DNA of 64,000 nt. It comes from Hawksworthiomyces lignivorus (Eukaryota > Ascomycota > Sordariomycetes > Ophiostomatales > Ophiostomataceae). Shown in pieces: positions 32,729 to 47,865 of this stretch (its first letter is position 1; each line of letters opens with the position of its first letter). A model generated the notes under the pieces. That model saw only the letters and a list, made by a program, of their open reading frames with translations. It had not been told where the DNA came from and did no database searches. The stretch is from contig NTMA01000011.1 in NCBI GenBank assembly GCA_002917075.1, positions 310,001-374,000 of the forward strand, given 5' to 3'. Both the position numbers and the translations under genes were made by a program.

Positions 32729-35700
32729 GGTGGACAGAAGAACGTAGAGGAGTAAATTAGAAAAAGAGATAGGTGACACTGATGGAGCTTCTTATTTTTC
32801 GAAGCTAGAAGAATGATTTATAGGATACGGTATCTGTTCACGAGAGTGTCTCTATGATTTTGTTTTACGTGCGTTAAGTTTGTAAATGGTAGGATTTTAG
32901 GTTAATATGAGAAAAATGTGAGACAAAAAGGAAGTAGAAAGGAAATAGAGAATTGAAGGATCGTATGAAGTAAATGTGAAGAAAAAGAAAAAAGAAGAAA
33001 AGAAGAGATACAACGATATGAATATAAGAGACTTAACGCACTAATAAAACAAAAAGAAGAGAGAACAGAACAGAAAACAGATGGGGAAAGAACAAAGAAG
33101 AAAAATAGGAGGAGGAAAAAAAAGAGGAAAGAACGAAGGTCAGACGATAGTTATAAGGACTTTCGGTCTCTCTCTACTTCGGTGACTTGTCTGGTCTAGA
33201 AACGGCTCATTGAACGTTCATCGTCTGCAAGAGACCGCTTTTCCTTCACGGTCCGTAGACGGAGGTAGTCGACACCGGCTCCACACTGTCTCCCATCTGT
33301 CGGGGGCCAGCCATATACGTACAATCCAACGAGACCCAAATTCTGCATGGGGGTCACCCACAGTCGGGCTTCCTTGTGACACTAAAGAGGGGAGGAATCG
33401 AATGGGAAAACAAGGCCAAGCCACGGATGCAGCGTGCAGGATAGCGGGTCGGAAAAGAATAGGGAAAGATACGGAGCGTCAGGTGGTTCTGGAGGAGCGA
33501 GAGGGGAAGTGGGAGGAGACGAGACGAATTGGGAAAGACAAGCAAGGACAATGGGAACGTGACTGGGGATTGACCGAACAGACGGAGTTTCGGTGTAGTC
33601 GGTGGCGATGCCTGGCGGCTGAGACAGAGTGCGGCAAGTGGTACTTTCGGAAGACTTTACACGCAATTGGATACTGAGCAGTATGAGGAGGTTGGAGATG
33701 CCAATTGGAGTAAAAAGTAAATAAAAATGAGAAACGAAAACTACGACAGTCATCCAGGTACTCGTCGAGGGAAGTGTGGGAATACGCAAATGGGAGCCAA
33801 AGTTGGGCAAAAATTAATGGCGAGGTTGGAATCAGTCGAGGATAGCGGTCAGAAGACCGGTTGGAGACGCAGGCCGGCGGCCTTGCATGCCAGCGACTAT
33901 TATATTCCCATTTTCAATGGAAGGAAAGAACTGCCTAAGAATTAAGAGTAATATGCACGACGTCAAGGGTATGATGTATACGAAGCATGCAGGTTGTTTA
34001 ACAATGTGACGACTTGAAGGCAGTTCACAGTGTCCGGCTAGACAGTGGCCAGTGGCGGGAACCTTTCCGGCTGGTCCAGAGGCTGCGGACGTCGGCTGGA
34101 CTTGACTGCATACGGAGTACAGGAGGTCACTCAGACTAGCGAACGAACGGTGTACGAACGAATGGGTCTCAAAGAAAAGAAAAGCAACGAAAGGAAAGGG
34201 GAGAAGCTTCACCCCATTGGTAGATGATGCGTGTCAGGAAAGGAAAGAAGAGTTTTGCCCCACTGGATGATCAGGGTCACGAGGTGAGAGACTAAGCAGA
34301 AAGGGAGGCGAAAAAAGGGAGAAGACAGGAGACGGAGAACCGCTAGAATTCACGCAAAAAGGACGTATTAAGTGGGCAGAATACGGTAAGACGAAGCGTC
34401 CGATGCAGGAGGACAATGCAGAAAAGCGATGCAGGCCGCAGGAGGAACAGCACAAAGGGGATGGGAATCGAGATGCAGAAAGAGCATGAGCGGATTGGCG
34501 AGTGTTAACAGCCGCTGTTTGGCCCCGTCGTCTTTTTGAGCTAATGCAAGAAGCGTGCCAGCCTTGCCAGATAAGAATCGGGCATATGAAAGAAGCTTGA
34601 TTCGAAGAAGAGAAATCATGATGAGAATTACACAGCTGAGGCAGAAACGAGTTGCAGAGCTTCTTGGAAGAGGCTGAGAGCTGAGCGAGCTGGCAATAAC
34701 TATAAAAGACGAAGAGCATCCAATAGTAATACATCCAAATAGATCTGAATTATGGACCGGACGTTCAATAGCCCAGTTTCCAAACCAGCGGCTAGTACAT
34801 ACGTGCATGTCTCATATAATTTGTTTCGAGGGTAACCAACCTTCTATGTAACGGTTTTTGTAGAAATGCGATCTTCCCTCTCTTTGATGACATAGCCACC
34901 AGCGGATAAAAATGGAAATTGCGGCAGGATTGCATCCTTGCCGTTGGACAGATCTATGAAAGGTATGAAAGGCGGCTCAAAAACCGGGAACGCAAATGAA
35001 TCAGCATGAAGAAAAAGTTGGAAGAACAATCTGTTCCGTAAAGGAGATCGATGTGGATAAATGATGAGGTTCGGAGGCGCTCGATTTAGAGATGGAAGAG
35101 ACTAGCGATAAAATGATCGATTAAGTGAACGACAATATTAAATCCAAAAACCGGCACATATTACCATGGAACAAATTGAAATCGAAAGGCAAACAATTGC
35201 GGAGACATGTGTGGGATGAGATTCTCGTAGGTAGGCGTATGTGCGTTCACGTATTTTTGGTCATCGAGAATCTTGAATCGCATCCAGCAAGAGAAAATAG
35301 ATATCATCATCGCCCACAGAGAAGAGCAAAGAAAACCGGTATGGAAATCTATGCAACGGTTCCTGATTAGCTCATTCGGCCTGGATATTGCCATTTTACC
35401 CCACTCTGTGGCTCCTGCTTTTCGGTTGCTTTAGCAACTAGCCCAGAAAAGCAGGTGGGCCTAACTTGTTGAAAATTGACCAATGGCATGCTATAGCGCA
35501 TCAACTCAATAACAAACGAACCCTGCCCACTGCAATCACACTAATAAATCCTCTAATCTGGAGATGACATGGAGAGAGCGAAATAGAGTGCTCAAACAAG
35601 AAAGAGAGTCTTGGTATGGGGGCCGCTAAACAAGTTTAAGCCCACTGCTCCGTATCTATAGAGAAGAAAATGGTTAATCGTTAATTGCTAGGGGAATTGC

Positions 35701-36149
35701 ACACAGGCAACAGCCAATCGACTTAGTTAGTTCTTGTTTAGAGGGGGAAGGAGCCAGTCGCTCGTTTCTCCTTTGTGTGCTTTCCCAATATCTTTTTGTT
35801 GTTCACAGACATCGGCTACTAAATTGCTCTCCTCTTCGTTCTTCCTCGTCTAACTTTCTCTTCCCTTCATATTGGCTTCATCATATCTCCATGCCATTGC
35901 CCCCGTGCGCCTTTGAATCGCATTCTTTTAGTTCCGAGACACAAGCCTGCCAAACCTGATTGATATATTGATTTTCTTGAATTTTGGCGTCTCTCTGTTT
36001 GTCAGTCATCGTTGGCATATTCAAGTCTGAGTGCCTCGTCGGCCGCTCCCGCATTCCAGTCGATCTCGAATCGACAACCCCTCTTCACATTCCATTCACT
36101 ATATTCTTCTCGTCTCGCCTCCGTTCTCTCCTCTACTCTTTTCTTAACC
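32729..36149. other. Intergenic spacer of 3.4 kb
   Basis: Upstream region shared by the luciferase-family gene and the DUF3405 gene. No coding region was supported; open frames are short and lack motifs. Notable only are purine-rich AG tracts (about 32900-33150) and one TACGGAGTA element (34111-34119). A pyrimidine-rich leader precedes the DUF3405 ATG. Confidence 0.5.
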
Positions 36150-39086
36150 ATGGGGCTTCTCCCCACCGGGCTGTTTCGGTCACGAGACGCCCGCCAACGG
36201 CTCCCGCTCTATGAGCAAGTCGTCTCGCCGACATCAGCAAAAGAGCACTACTCAGACAGCGAGCCCTACTCATCTGATGACGAAGATGACTCCGACGATC
36301 CTGATGGCCGATACTCGCCCAGGTCTCCATCTTCTCCAAGAAGCAGCCGCGGCTCGCGACAGTCGTCGGGCACTGCATCAACTACCACGCTCATGTTGCC
36401 AAAACGGACCGCTGTCGCTGCTGCCGCGTCTACCTTTGCGGCACTGGGCCGACGGCCGAAGCGGCTTCGCCCCAGTGCCGTCCGTGCGCACATCTACCGC
36501 CTACCGAACAAGATTGTCCGGTGCCTCTGCGCGGCCATGATCATGACTATCATTGTCTTCATTGTTGTCCTCATCCGCGCCAGTCAGCTAGAGAACCGCC
36601 GTATCGCCGGCGGCCTCGTCGACAAGGGCGCACCGTCGCCGGCCGTGTGGCAGTCCTTCGACTTCCTCACGCGCTACTACGGCGGCGTACGCACTCTAGT
36701 GCCCCTGCGTGACAACCTGCCACAGTACCCGCGCGAAGAAGACGAACAGTCGTATCTGGGCGCCAACGACACTGATACTGATGGCGCCCCCATAACGGCC
36801 CTGCACGCGGCAGCTGCGTTTGCCGCCAGTGCCCAGAGGGACCTTAAGACGACGCTGCCTCCGAGCGCCGCGTTTGATGCGCACCCGGGTTCCGTCTTCG
36901 CGGCGGAAAAGGCTGCCGCCAAGGAATCCAAGGAAGCGCACCCCATTGTGCCGTGCTTCATTGACAGCAAGAACACTGTTAGCGTCCCACCCCTGCGATA
37001 CTTCGACGGCCGGCCCAGCGGGTTCCCTCAGAACGTCATGGGCTCGTACGAGCTCCTGTCGCTTCCCGAGGACATCTGCTTCGAGCGCTACGGCCGTTAT
37101 GGGCCGTACGGCTATGGTTACTCGCTGCGTTACGGCGGCTTGGGTGCCGGCGAATTCGGTGAAAACGAGGGCTCCGAAGACGTCTGGAAGAATGCGCACC
37201 GCGTCGACTACCGTAAGGTGGACTGGGCCGAGGTCCAGCAGCGCTGCTACGGCGCCAACGCCCGCCGGTTCAAGCTTCCCACATACCGCAGTGCCCCAGT
37301 CAACGGTCTCTATGTCGACGCTACTTCTGTGGTTGAGAATGTAGCCAAGCCTCACCATGCTCCCCGCGACGCTCCGGAAGAACCTGCAAAAACTGCTCCA
37401 GCTGGCGACGTGCCTGTGCCGGTATCGCCCCAGAAAGAAGACGCTTCTAAAGCGCCCGAGACGAACACAGCCGAGCCCGCTGTGGCTGTTTCAGCTGCAC
37501 CTCCAGCATCTGTTGTGCCTGCTGTACCCGCGGTAAAGGCTTCATCAGCACCGTCACGTCCAAGCAAGGCTGAAGCAGTTGCAGCTCCACAAGGAGATGC
37601 GCCTCGGACAGCAGTCGTAGTCCGGTGCTGGGATGAGTTCGAATGGCACGAGGAAGACATTATGAACTTCCGTGCTATAATTACCGAGTTAGCACTTGCA
37701 TCTGGCGGTCGCTATGATGTCCACCTCTTGGTGCAGGTGAAAAATGACGCGAAATACCCGGTCTGGGCCGATGATGACGCCTACAAGCAAAGAATTGAGG
37801 ATGTCGTCCCAGCCGAGTTCCGTGGTCTGGTCACTCTTTGGACCGAGACGCAAATGCTCTCTCTATACCAGGGCGTTCATGACCTGTTCACACGGGGGCC
37901 AGACCTGCCCGTGCACGGCGTATACCGCGGCCTGCAGATGGCGATGCAACACTTTGCCTACAACCACCCCGAATACGAGTATTTCTGGCAGTGGGAGATG
38001 GACATCCGCTACACTGGCCATTACCTCGACCTCTTCACCAAGATGGAGAAGTGGGCCCGCGAACAGCCACGGAAGGGGCTGTGGGAGCGCAACGCCCGCT
38101 TCTACATTCCCTCTGTGCACGGCAGCTGGGACGACTTCCGCCAGATGGCACGTGTGCAGACTGAGGTCGGCCTGACAGGGGCAGACAACATTTGGGACGG
38201 CGTCAGCAAAGCGAAGAATGACGGAAAGACGAAGAGCGGCGGTTCAGCTGGATCGGGCCGCGTAGGCGAGCAGACCGTATGGGGCCCCGTGCGGCCAGCA
38301 GATCCGAACGACTGGTTCGAGCCTGAGAATGATCCAGTACCGCCCACGACGTACGAGAAGGACCGCTACGTCTGGGGCGTCGACGAAGAGGCCGATCTGA
38401 TCACTCTGAACCCGATCTTCGACCCGGAGGGCACCACCTGGCTGCTGGCCAATGATATAACGGGCTACAACACGACAGCAGAGGCGGCAGCGAGCGCTGA
38501 TGGACATGACAAGCCACCGCGGCGGGCACAGATCGTCACGGCTTCGCGTCTTTCGCGGCGACTGCTGGTGACGATGCACCGTGAGACAGCATTCAAGAAG
38601 CACCATGCGTTCTCTGAGATGTGGCCGGCTACGGTGTCGCTGCAGCACGGTTACAAGGCTGTGTATGTGCCGCACCCCGTGTATGTAGACCGCGAATGGC
38701 CCACGCAGTACATGGCGCGCACGTTCAACGGCGGACGCAACGGGGCGTCGGGCGGATCGCGCACGTCCGTCTTCGGCCAGCGCGAGCACAACTTCCTGGG
38801 ACTCACCTGGTTCTATAACGCAGGTTTCTCACCTAACCTGTACCGACGATGGCTGGGCCTGCGCGTCAACGGCGACGGAGGCGCCGCTTTTGAAGAGCAG
38901 GCTGACGACGGCAGCAGTGACGCACCGAAAAACGGCTCCACGGTGGCGCTGATGCGTGGCGGTGAGGGCCGCATGTGCCTGCCGCCGATGTTGCTGCACC
39001 CGATCAAGAACGTGGAGCTGCCCGTGGAGAGTCACGACAGCGAAGAGTACAACCGACCAGAGTCGGCAGCAAGCCCCGAGTCATGA
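36150..39086 (+). CDS. DUF3405 type II membrane protein, glycosyltransferase-like
   Basis: A single uninterrupted frame of 978 residues with no intron. The cytosolic N-terminus is Ser/Asp-rich (SDSEPYSSDDEDDSDD), then basic; one membrane segment at about 125-143 (CAAMIMTIIVFIVVLIR) makes it a type II Golgi/ER-style protein. The lumenal part has a variable Ala/Pro/Val-rich insert (about 405-485) and then the DUF3405 core: VVVRCWDEFEWHEEDIMNFRA, YDVHLLVQVKND, YEYFWQWEMDIRYTGHY and ERNARFYIPSVHGSW. The WEMD-type acidic motif after a Trp-rich strand resembles a nucleotide-sugar-binding DXD region, so a glycosyltransferase role is inferred, not shown. Such proteins are common and expanded in filamentous ascomycetes. 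The ATG at 36150 is the first in frame (AACCATGG context). Confidence 0.85.
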   Translation: MGLLPTGLFRSRDARQRLPLYEQVVSPTSAKEHYSDSEPYSSDDEDDSDDPDGRYSPRSPSSPRSSRGSRQSSGTASTTTLMLPKRTAVAAAASTFAALGRRPKRLRPSAVRAHIYRLPNKIVRCLCAAMIMTIIVFIVVLIRASQLENRRIAGGLVDKGAPSPAVWQSFDFLTRYYGGVRTLVPLRDNLPQYPREEDEQSYLGANDTDTDGAPITALHAAAAFAASAQRDLKTTLPPSAAFDAHPGSVFAAEKAAAKESKEAHPIVPCFIDSKNTVSVPPLRYFDGRPSGFPQNVMGSYELLSLPEDICFERYGRYGPYGYGYSLRYGGLGAGEFGENEGSEDVWKNAHRVDYRKVDWAEVQQRCYGANARRFKLPTYRSAPVNGLYVDATSVVENVAKPHHAPRDAPEEPAKTAPAGDVPVPVSPQKEDASKAPETNTAEPAVAVSAAPPASVVPAVPAVKASSAPSRPSKAEAVAAPQGDAPRTAVVVRCWDEFEWHEEDIMNFRAIITELALASGGRYDVHLLVQVKNDAKYPVWADDDAYKQRIEDVVPAEFRGLVTLWTETQMLSLYQGVHDLFTRGPDLPVHGVYRGLQMAMQHFAYNHPEYEYFWQWEMDIRYTGHYLDLFTKMEKWAREQPRKGLWERNARFYIPSVHGSWDDFRQMARVQTEVGLTGADNIWDGVSKAKNDGKTKSGGSAGSGRVGEQTVWGPVRPADPNDWFEPENDPVPPTTYEKDRYVWGVDEEADLITLNPIFDPEGTTWLLANDITGYNTTAEAAASADGHDKPPRRAQIVTASRLSRRLLVTMHRETAFKKHHAFSEMWPATVSLQHGYKAVYVPHPVYVDREWPTQYMARTFNGGRNGASGGSRTSVFGQREHNFLGLTWFYNAGFSPNLYRRWLGLRVNGDGGAAFEEQADDGSSDAPKNGSTVALMRGGEGRMCLPPMLLHPIKNVELPVESHDSEEYNRPESAASPES

Positions 39087-39817
39087 GAAACGTATAGAGA
39101 CGGCGAGTGTGTTGGCGGGAGACCAAGAGAAGATGAGTTCGGAACGGTCATTTGAGTAATGATGGCATTTATTTGTGTGCGTGCGTGTATGTATGTATCT
39201 GATGTCATTCTGTTCGGCGTTTGAAAAGGGATTCTGGATATCATGGCTTTCTTTTCTGTACTTGGAATTCCATTTGCATATGGGATTGGAATGCCAGCAC
39301 AGTGTCTTTTCTGTCATGTTAGGAGCATACTGTTTTATCACGGCCTGGGCTTTCTATAAATTTCAATGCATCATCTTGCAGCTTCTCCCTCGAAAGATTT
39401 TATTTATTTCATATTGGTGAAATGCGTGTATGAGATTTTCGACTGAGACGGAAAAATAGAGAGGCATGTTTTATCTAGCTTTTTGTAGCATATTTACATT
39501 ATTGACGACTTTCAAACCACTACGTAGCTCTCCTGTTGTAACGAAAACAAGAAAATTAAAGCATTGAAAAGGAAAATATGGACAAAAAAATGTCTGTTCA
39601 TGGATTTCGTTTGTGTATATTAACTCGTTACTGCCCCCTGTGAGCAGTGCCAATAAACTCCCGTTCCGTGGTTAGTCGAACAATTCGATCTCTACAAGTT
39701 TTTCCCTCTTGGTTTTCATTCGCCATGCCTATTTTTGGTCGATGCGTCTCCGCCACTCTATCCATCTCTCTCTCAGTCTCCGTCTCCGCCCCGTAGCCGC
39801 CGCAGCTACTCTCCGGC
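39087..39817. other. Convergent 3' spacer DUF3405 / EMP24
   Basis: 731 bases of AT-rich 3' flanks; no gene seen. Confidence 0.6.
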
Positions 39818-40559
39818 TTATATCACCCGCTTCACCTCGAAGAACCGCCGCAGCCACCAGACCTGGAAGACGGACTCGCCGATGACGATGCCGATGACGA
39901 ACAGGTTCCACCACTTGACACGGCTGTTGGTGCTCTCGGCGGTGTTGCGGTGGGTGCGCTCGCGGACGACAATGTACGACTGCTCGTCCTTGACCTGGGC
40001 GAGCATCTCGGACAGGCGGCGGGCCTCGGCCTCGAGCGGGTCCTTGGGCCCGTCGGCCTCGGACACGTAGATGATGCCGTGCACGTTGAACGAGACCTCC
40101 TTGCTGGCGGCGCCCCAGTGCTCGTTGCTGAAGCAGTAGGTGTACTTGCCGTCGTGGTGCGCCGTAAAGGTGAAGTCGCCGTTGGACGTGGTCTTCTGCA
40201 TGGTCTCGTACTGGCCAGGAGGGTTGGTGATCTACACGCCAAGGCAGCCCAGAGGGGGGCCGAAAGGTTAGCAGACCGGGCAATGGAATATGAAGAAATA
40301 AAAAAGAAAAGGAAAAGGTGAAGATCCGGGGTCTCAAGAAGAGGTTGGGATGGGCGCGTACCCAGAAGTCGATATCGAGGTTGCCTGCACCGCCGAACTC
40401 GCGGTCGCCGACCTGGAAGGTGACGGTCATCTTGTCGTCGCGGTGAAGCTCCTCGAAGAAGCACTCGCGGCCGTGGGCCGGCAGCTGGATGTTGTGAGCG
40501 GAGACGGCCTGCAGCAGGGCCGCACCGGCGGCCAAGAGGCCGTAGAAGAGACGGGCCAT
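39818..40559 (-). CDS. emp24: p24-family cargo receptor Emp24
   Basis: A type I membrane protein of COPII/COPI vesicles that cycles between ER and Golgi and helps export GPI-anchored proteins. Exons on the minus strand: 40559-40362 and 40231-39818 (phase 0), giving 203 residues. Signal peptide about 1-21 (MARLFYGLLAAGAALLQAVSA). GOLD domain with paired Cys in RECFFEEL and KYTYCFSNEHWG. The coiled-coil and stalk carry KDEQSYIVVRERTHRNTAESTN, then the membrane segment (WWNLFVIGIVIGESVFQVWW) and a short cytosolic tail with the FF motif used for COPII. The tail and N-terminus point to the p24-beta (Emp24) rather than Erv25 subfamily. Confidence 0.93.
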
Positions 40560-43861
<3,302 letters not shown>

Positions 43862-45294
43862 GAGGAGCATGGATACAGCGGAAGCCGACGGTCTACGAGG
43901 GTGAAGAAAGAAGTGCGGGGAAGAAGGTGGGTTGGAAACGCAAGCAGCAGAAGAAGCGCTACGAGAGAAGGGGAAGTGGGAGGATCTATGCTCAATATAT
44001 ATCATTCCAGCCTCTTCTTTTGTTTTTTCTTCTGTTCTGCCGTGCTCTCCTCCCCCCTTTCTCTTCTCCGTTTCTTGCTTCTCGCTCTTTCTTGCTTTTA
44101 CCCATCAGAATCTTTCCAATCAATATGTAAACTCTTTCCGAAACTGTCTTGGGCCTCTTTTTTCACAAAAAATGGACAAACGCACAAACCTCTTGTTTTT
44201 AGCTCTTTTATTTATTAGCAAAGACTTTGTTTACTTTTCTCTCGCGCTTTGGCCTCGCTTCCTCTCTCTGTGTGTGTCTCTTGTTCGTTTTATCCACGTT
44301 TCCTGCTGGCAAAGGCAAGACACAAGAAAACAACCCCAGTGGAATGGTAGGCGTTGATGGGTATGGCTCGTGCTGCTGTTTTGCTTTGCCTTCATCATCA
44401 CTGGTGTTTTTTGTCCATTTCCAATTTCTTTCTCTGACAAACAAATCTCCCTTCCCCTCTTCTCCATTTCACCTTCTCCTGGCTGTAACTTTCTCACAGT
44501 AATTTTTTTTTTGTTTTTTTTGCAACAAAATTGAAAACCCATCACCAACAGGCCTCTATAGACATAGACAATACTTTTCGTCCATTGACCCGAGCGTGTG
44601 TCAAGTCTAATACTGTGCTCATAAGCATCTAGAACCGAGTACATTGTCCAGGTGAAACAACAGCACGAACAGAGAAAAGTGTAGGGCAATAATAAAGACG
44701 TAAAAAGAAAATACTGTAGTGTGGATATTGTTGTTGGCTTAAAATAATGAAGATGTCGGAGTTGAAGAGAGATGGTATAATATACAGATATTTGATGGCT
44801 TCATTTTTGGGGGGCGGGGGTTGAGAGTGTTACAAAAACTTTTTTTTGTTATATCAAGAGATAGTGGGGAGATATTTCTCTACTCCTACCAAGATAATAA
44901 GATGTTCACTTCGAGTTTATCTTCTAACTCGGCTATGGACCATTCACATGTATGTTTGTGCAGGTCACGCATTTATTATAGTATATTTACAGCGAAGAAC
45001 CAGCACGATGGTTTTATGCAAAATGAAGTCGCGATAAAATACCTTCCACGTATACACACGAAATATGCCAATTACTTTTGGTAATATGCTCAGACTACGA
45101 GTGGAGAGCTTTTGCCTTATTTTTTGCTCTACACTCTGTGCCGTTTTCCTAGTCCTGCCCAAAACACTCCAAAAAAAGCAAGAACTGGCGCCAAAAGAAC
45201 AATCTAGATTCCGAAATAGACCCAACCTCCCTAAAAAAGTAAACATGAAATCATTCTTCGTGAGCCTGATGGCCCTTGTACGCCGTATGTGATT
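43862..45294. other. Convergent spacer ARF1 / HSP78
   Basis: 1.4 kb of T-rich then A-rich 3' flanking sequence between convergent genes. No gene or structured RNA recognised. Confidence 0.55.
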
Positions 45295-47865
45295 TTACTT
45301 GTCCTCTGCTGCTGCGCCTGTGCCTGCGTCTGCATCAGCGGCGGCACTGGCACCAGCGTCCGGCTTGGCCGCGGTGACGTCGAGGCCGGAGCCGTCGGGC
45401 TTGACGGAGACGTGGGCGACGTCGCCGGTGCGGATGCCGCCGCGGATGATCTTGTCGGCGAGGCCGTTGCCGATCTCGTTGGTGATGAGGCGGTTGAGGG
45501 GGCGGGCGCCGAACTTGGGGTCGTAGCCGCGGTCGGCGAGCCAGTCGCGGACGGCGGGGGGCGCGTCGAGGACGATGCGGCGGTCGGCGAGGCGGGCCTG
45601 CAGCTCGCGGAGGCGGATGTCGACAATGTCGCGCAGGGCGGCGCGGCCGAGGCGCTTGAAGACGATAAACGAGTCGATGCGGTTAAGGAACTCGGGCGGG
45701 TAGCTGGCGGCGACGACGTCGAGCACGGCCTGGCGCACGTCGGGGGCGACGGCGCCGTCGGCCGTCTCGCGGTAGGGGTGGGTGGGGTCGGCGCCGACCA
45801 GGATGCCGGCGCCCAGGTTGGACGTGAGCACGATGATGGTGTTGCGGAAGTCGACGCGGTGGCCCTGGGCGTCGGTCAGGTAGCCCTCGTCGAGGACCTG
45901 CAGCAGCAGGGCCGAGATGTCGCGGTGGGCCTTTTCGAACTCGTCAAACAGCAGCACCGCGTAGGGCTTGCGGCGCACGGCCTCGGTCAGCTGGCCGGCG
46001 TCGTCGTAGCCCACGTAGCCCGAGGGCGCGCCGATCAGCCGCGAGATGGTGTGCTTCTCCTGGAACTCGCTCATGTCGAAGCGCACGACGGCGGCCTCGG
46101 TGGAAAACAAGAAGCCGGCCAGCTTCTTGCACAGCTCCGTCTTGCCGACGCCCGTCGGGCCCAAGAAGAAGAAGGACGCCAGCGGCCGGTTGTCGCCCGA
46201 CAGGCCGGCCCGCTGCATGCGCACGGCGTCGGCCACCGCCTTGAGCGCCTCGTCCTGCCCGCGCACCGCCTCGCGCAGCGTGTCCTCCATGTGCACCAGC
46301 TTCTCGGCGTGGCCCGACGTCAGCTTGGCCACGGGGATGCCCGTGGTGCGCGACACGACGGTGGCGATGTCGTCGGCGGTCACCGAGTCGTGCAGGAGCG
46401 TGCCGCCACCGCTGCCGGTCTCGGTGCTATTGCCGTCCTCCCCGTCCACCTTGCTCCGCCGGCCCGCCGCCTCGTCGTTGCGCACCTTCTGCTCCAGCGA
46501 CGGGATGATGCCGAAGCGCAGCTCCGAGGCGCGCGCAAAGTTGCCCTCGCGCTGGGCGCGCTCCAGGTCCATGCGGGCGCGGTCCAGCTCGGCCTGGGCC
46601 TGCTTGATGCCGTCGATCTCGGCGCGCTCCTTCTGCCAGCGCTCGGTCAGCACGCGCGCCTCGTCCTGGCAGCGGTGCAGGTCGTCCTCGAGCTTCTGGC
46701 GGCGCTCGCGGCTGGCAATGTCCGTCTCCTTGCGCAGGCTCTCGAGCTCGATCTGGATTGTCATGATGCGCTGGTCCAGCCGCATAATGTCTTCGGGCTT
46801 GCTCTCCTGCTGCAGCCGCAGCGAGCTGGCGGCCTCGTCCATCAGGTCGATAGCCTTGTCCGGCAGGAAGCGGTCGGTGATGTAGCGGTTCGAGTACGTG
46901 GCCGCCGCCACCAGCGCGCCGTCCGTGATGCGCACGCCGTGGTGCACCTCGTACTTCTCCTTGATGCCGCGCAGGATGCTGATCGTGTCCTCGACTGTCG
47001 GCTCGTTGACTAGGATCGGCTGGAACCGCCGCGCCAGCGCCACGTCCTTCTCGATCAGCCGGTACTCGGCCAGCGTCGTCGCCCCGCAGCACTGCAGCTC
47101 GCCCCGCGACAGCGCCGGCTTCAGCAGGTTCGACGCGTCGATCGACCCCTCCGCCTTGCCCAGCCCCAGCAGCGTGTGCAGCTCGTCGATGAACAGGATC
47201 ACCTCGCCCTCCGCCGCCTGCACCTCCGTCAGCACCTTCTTGAGCCGCTCCTCAAAGTCGCCCCGGAACTTGGCCCCCGCGATCAGCGACCCCAGGTCCA
47301 GGCTGATCACCCGCTTGTTCTTGATGCTCTCCGGCACGTCCCCGCGCACGATCCGCAGCGCCAGCCCCTCCAGGATCGCCGTCTTGCCTGTGCCCGCGTT
47401 GCCGATCAGCACCGGGTTGTTCTTGGTCCGCCGCGACAGCACCTGGATCGTCCGCTGGATCTCCGCGTCCCGCCCGATCACGGGATCCAGCTTGCCCTCC
47501 TTGGCCTTGGCCGTCAGGTCGATGCCGTACTGCTCCAGCGCCGGCTTCTCCTCCTCGCCGCCGCCCATGTTCATGCGGTGCGTGCCGCCGGGCGGATGTG
47601 GTCGTCCGCCGCTGCCATTGGCATAGGTGCGCACAGCCGCAATGGGCAGAAACCGGAGGTTCCTTGTCCCAGCGGAGAAGGCCCTTGGCAGCGCTGATAC
47701 AGCTGATGCAGTTGCTGATGTTGTAGTTGCTGTTGCTGCTGCTGCTCCTACTACGAGGCGATTGGGCCGTAGACTTGCGGAGAGAGAAGAGTATGATGCT
47801 TTTTGGGAAGCACTGAGAAGCTCCCGCCGCACTGAGGCAGCAAGAATCTGCCGATGTGCCAGCAT
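45295..47865 (-). CDS. hsp78: Mitochondrial ClpB/Hsp104-type disaggregase Hsp78
   Basis: A matrix AAA+ chaperone that with mitochondrial Hsp70 resolubilises aggregated proteins. One intron-free frame, 856 residues. A presequence-like, Arg/Ala/Ser/Thr-rich N-terminus (1-80) leads straight into the first AAA module ([25 protein letters not shown]); the ClpB N-domain is absent, as expected for Hsp78. AAA1: Walker A GNAGTGKT about 155-162, Walker B LFIDE about 224-228. Middle coiled-coil domain about 360-470. AAA2: Walker A GPTGVGKT about 569-576, pore loop GYVGYDD about 616-622, Walker B LLFDE about 638-642. The C-terminus is an Asp/Ala-rich tail. Extreme GC at third positions produces a long open frame on the opposite strand that is an artefact. 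A degenerate heat-shock element lies upstream. Confidence 0.95.
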   Translation of the reverse strand: MLAHRQILAASVRRELLSASQKASYSSLSASLRPNRLVVGAAAATATTTSATASAVSALPRAFSAGTRNLRFLPIAAVRTYANGSGGRPHPPGGTHRMNMGGGEEEKPALEQYGIDLTAKAKEGKLDPVIGRDAEIQRTIQVLSRRTKNNPVLIGNAGTGKTAILEGLALRIVRGDVPESIKNKRVISLDLGSLIAGAKFRGDFEERLKKVLTEVQAAEGEVILFIDELHTLLGLGKAEGSIDASNLLKPALSRGELQCCGATTLAEYRLIEKDVALARRFQPILVNEPTVEDTISILRGIKEKYEVHHGVRITDGALVAAATYSNRYITDRFLPDKAIDLMDEAASSLRLQQESKPEDIMRLDQRIMTIQIELESLRKETDIASRERRQKLEDDLHRCQDEARVLTERWQKERAEIDGIKQAQAELDRARMDLERAQREGNFARASELRFGIIPSLEQKVRNDEAAGRRSKVDGEDGNSTETGSGGGTLLHDSVTADDIATVVSRTTGIPVAKLTSGHAEKLVHMEDTLREAVRGQDEALKAVADAVRMQRAGLSGDNRPLASFFFLGPTGVGKTELCKKLAGFLFSTEAAVVRFDMSEFQEKHTISRLIGAPSGYVGYDDAGQLTEAVRRKPYAVLLFDEFEKAHRDISALLLQVLDEGYLTDAQGHRVDFRNTIIVLTSNLGAGILVGADPTHPYRETADGAVAPDVRQAVLDVVAASYPPEFLNRIDSFIVFKRLGRAALRDIVDIRLRELQARLADRRIVLDAPPAVRDWLADRGYDPKFGARPLNRLITNEIGNGLADKIIRGGIRTGDVAHVSVKPDGSGLDVTAAKPDAGASAAADADAGTGAAAEDK

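Noticed and set aside
32729..32779. Upstream extension of the luciferase-family protein with a hydrophobic leader
   Set aside because: The in-frame upstream codon is GTG, not ATG; the ATG at 32728 has a strong context.
33210..33677. 155-codon open frame in the 3.4 kb spacer
   Set aside because: Low-complexity, no recognisable motif, and codon use unlike neighbouring genes.
34610..34690. ATGATGA with several CTGA boxes as a C/D snoRNA
   Set aside because: Flanks of the putative boxes cannot pair into a terminal stem; boxes look coincidental in a purine-rich region.
45289..47013. 574-codon open frame on the plus strand opposite HSP78
   Set aside because: It mirrors the GC-biased third positions of HSP78; the product is Val/Ala/Gly/Arg/Leu-rich with no domain, while the minus strand encodes a complete, motif-perfect AAA+ chaperone.
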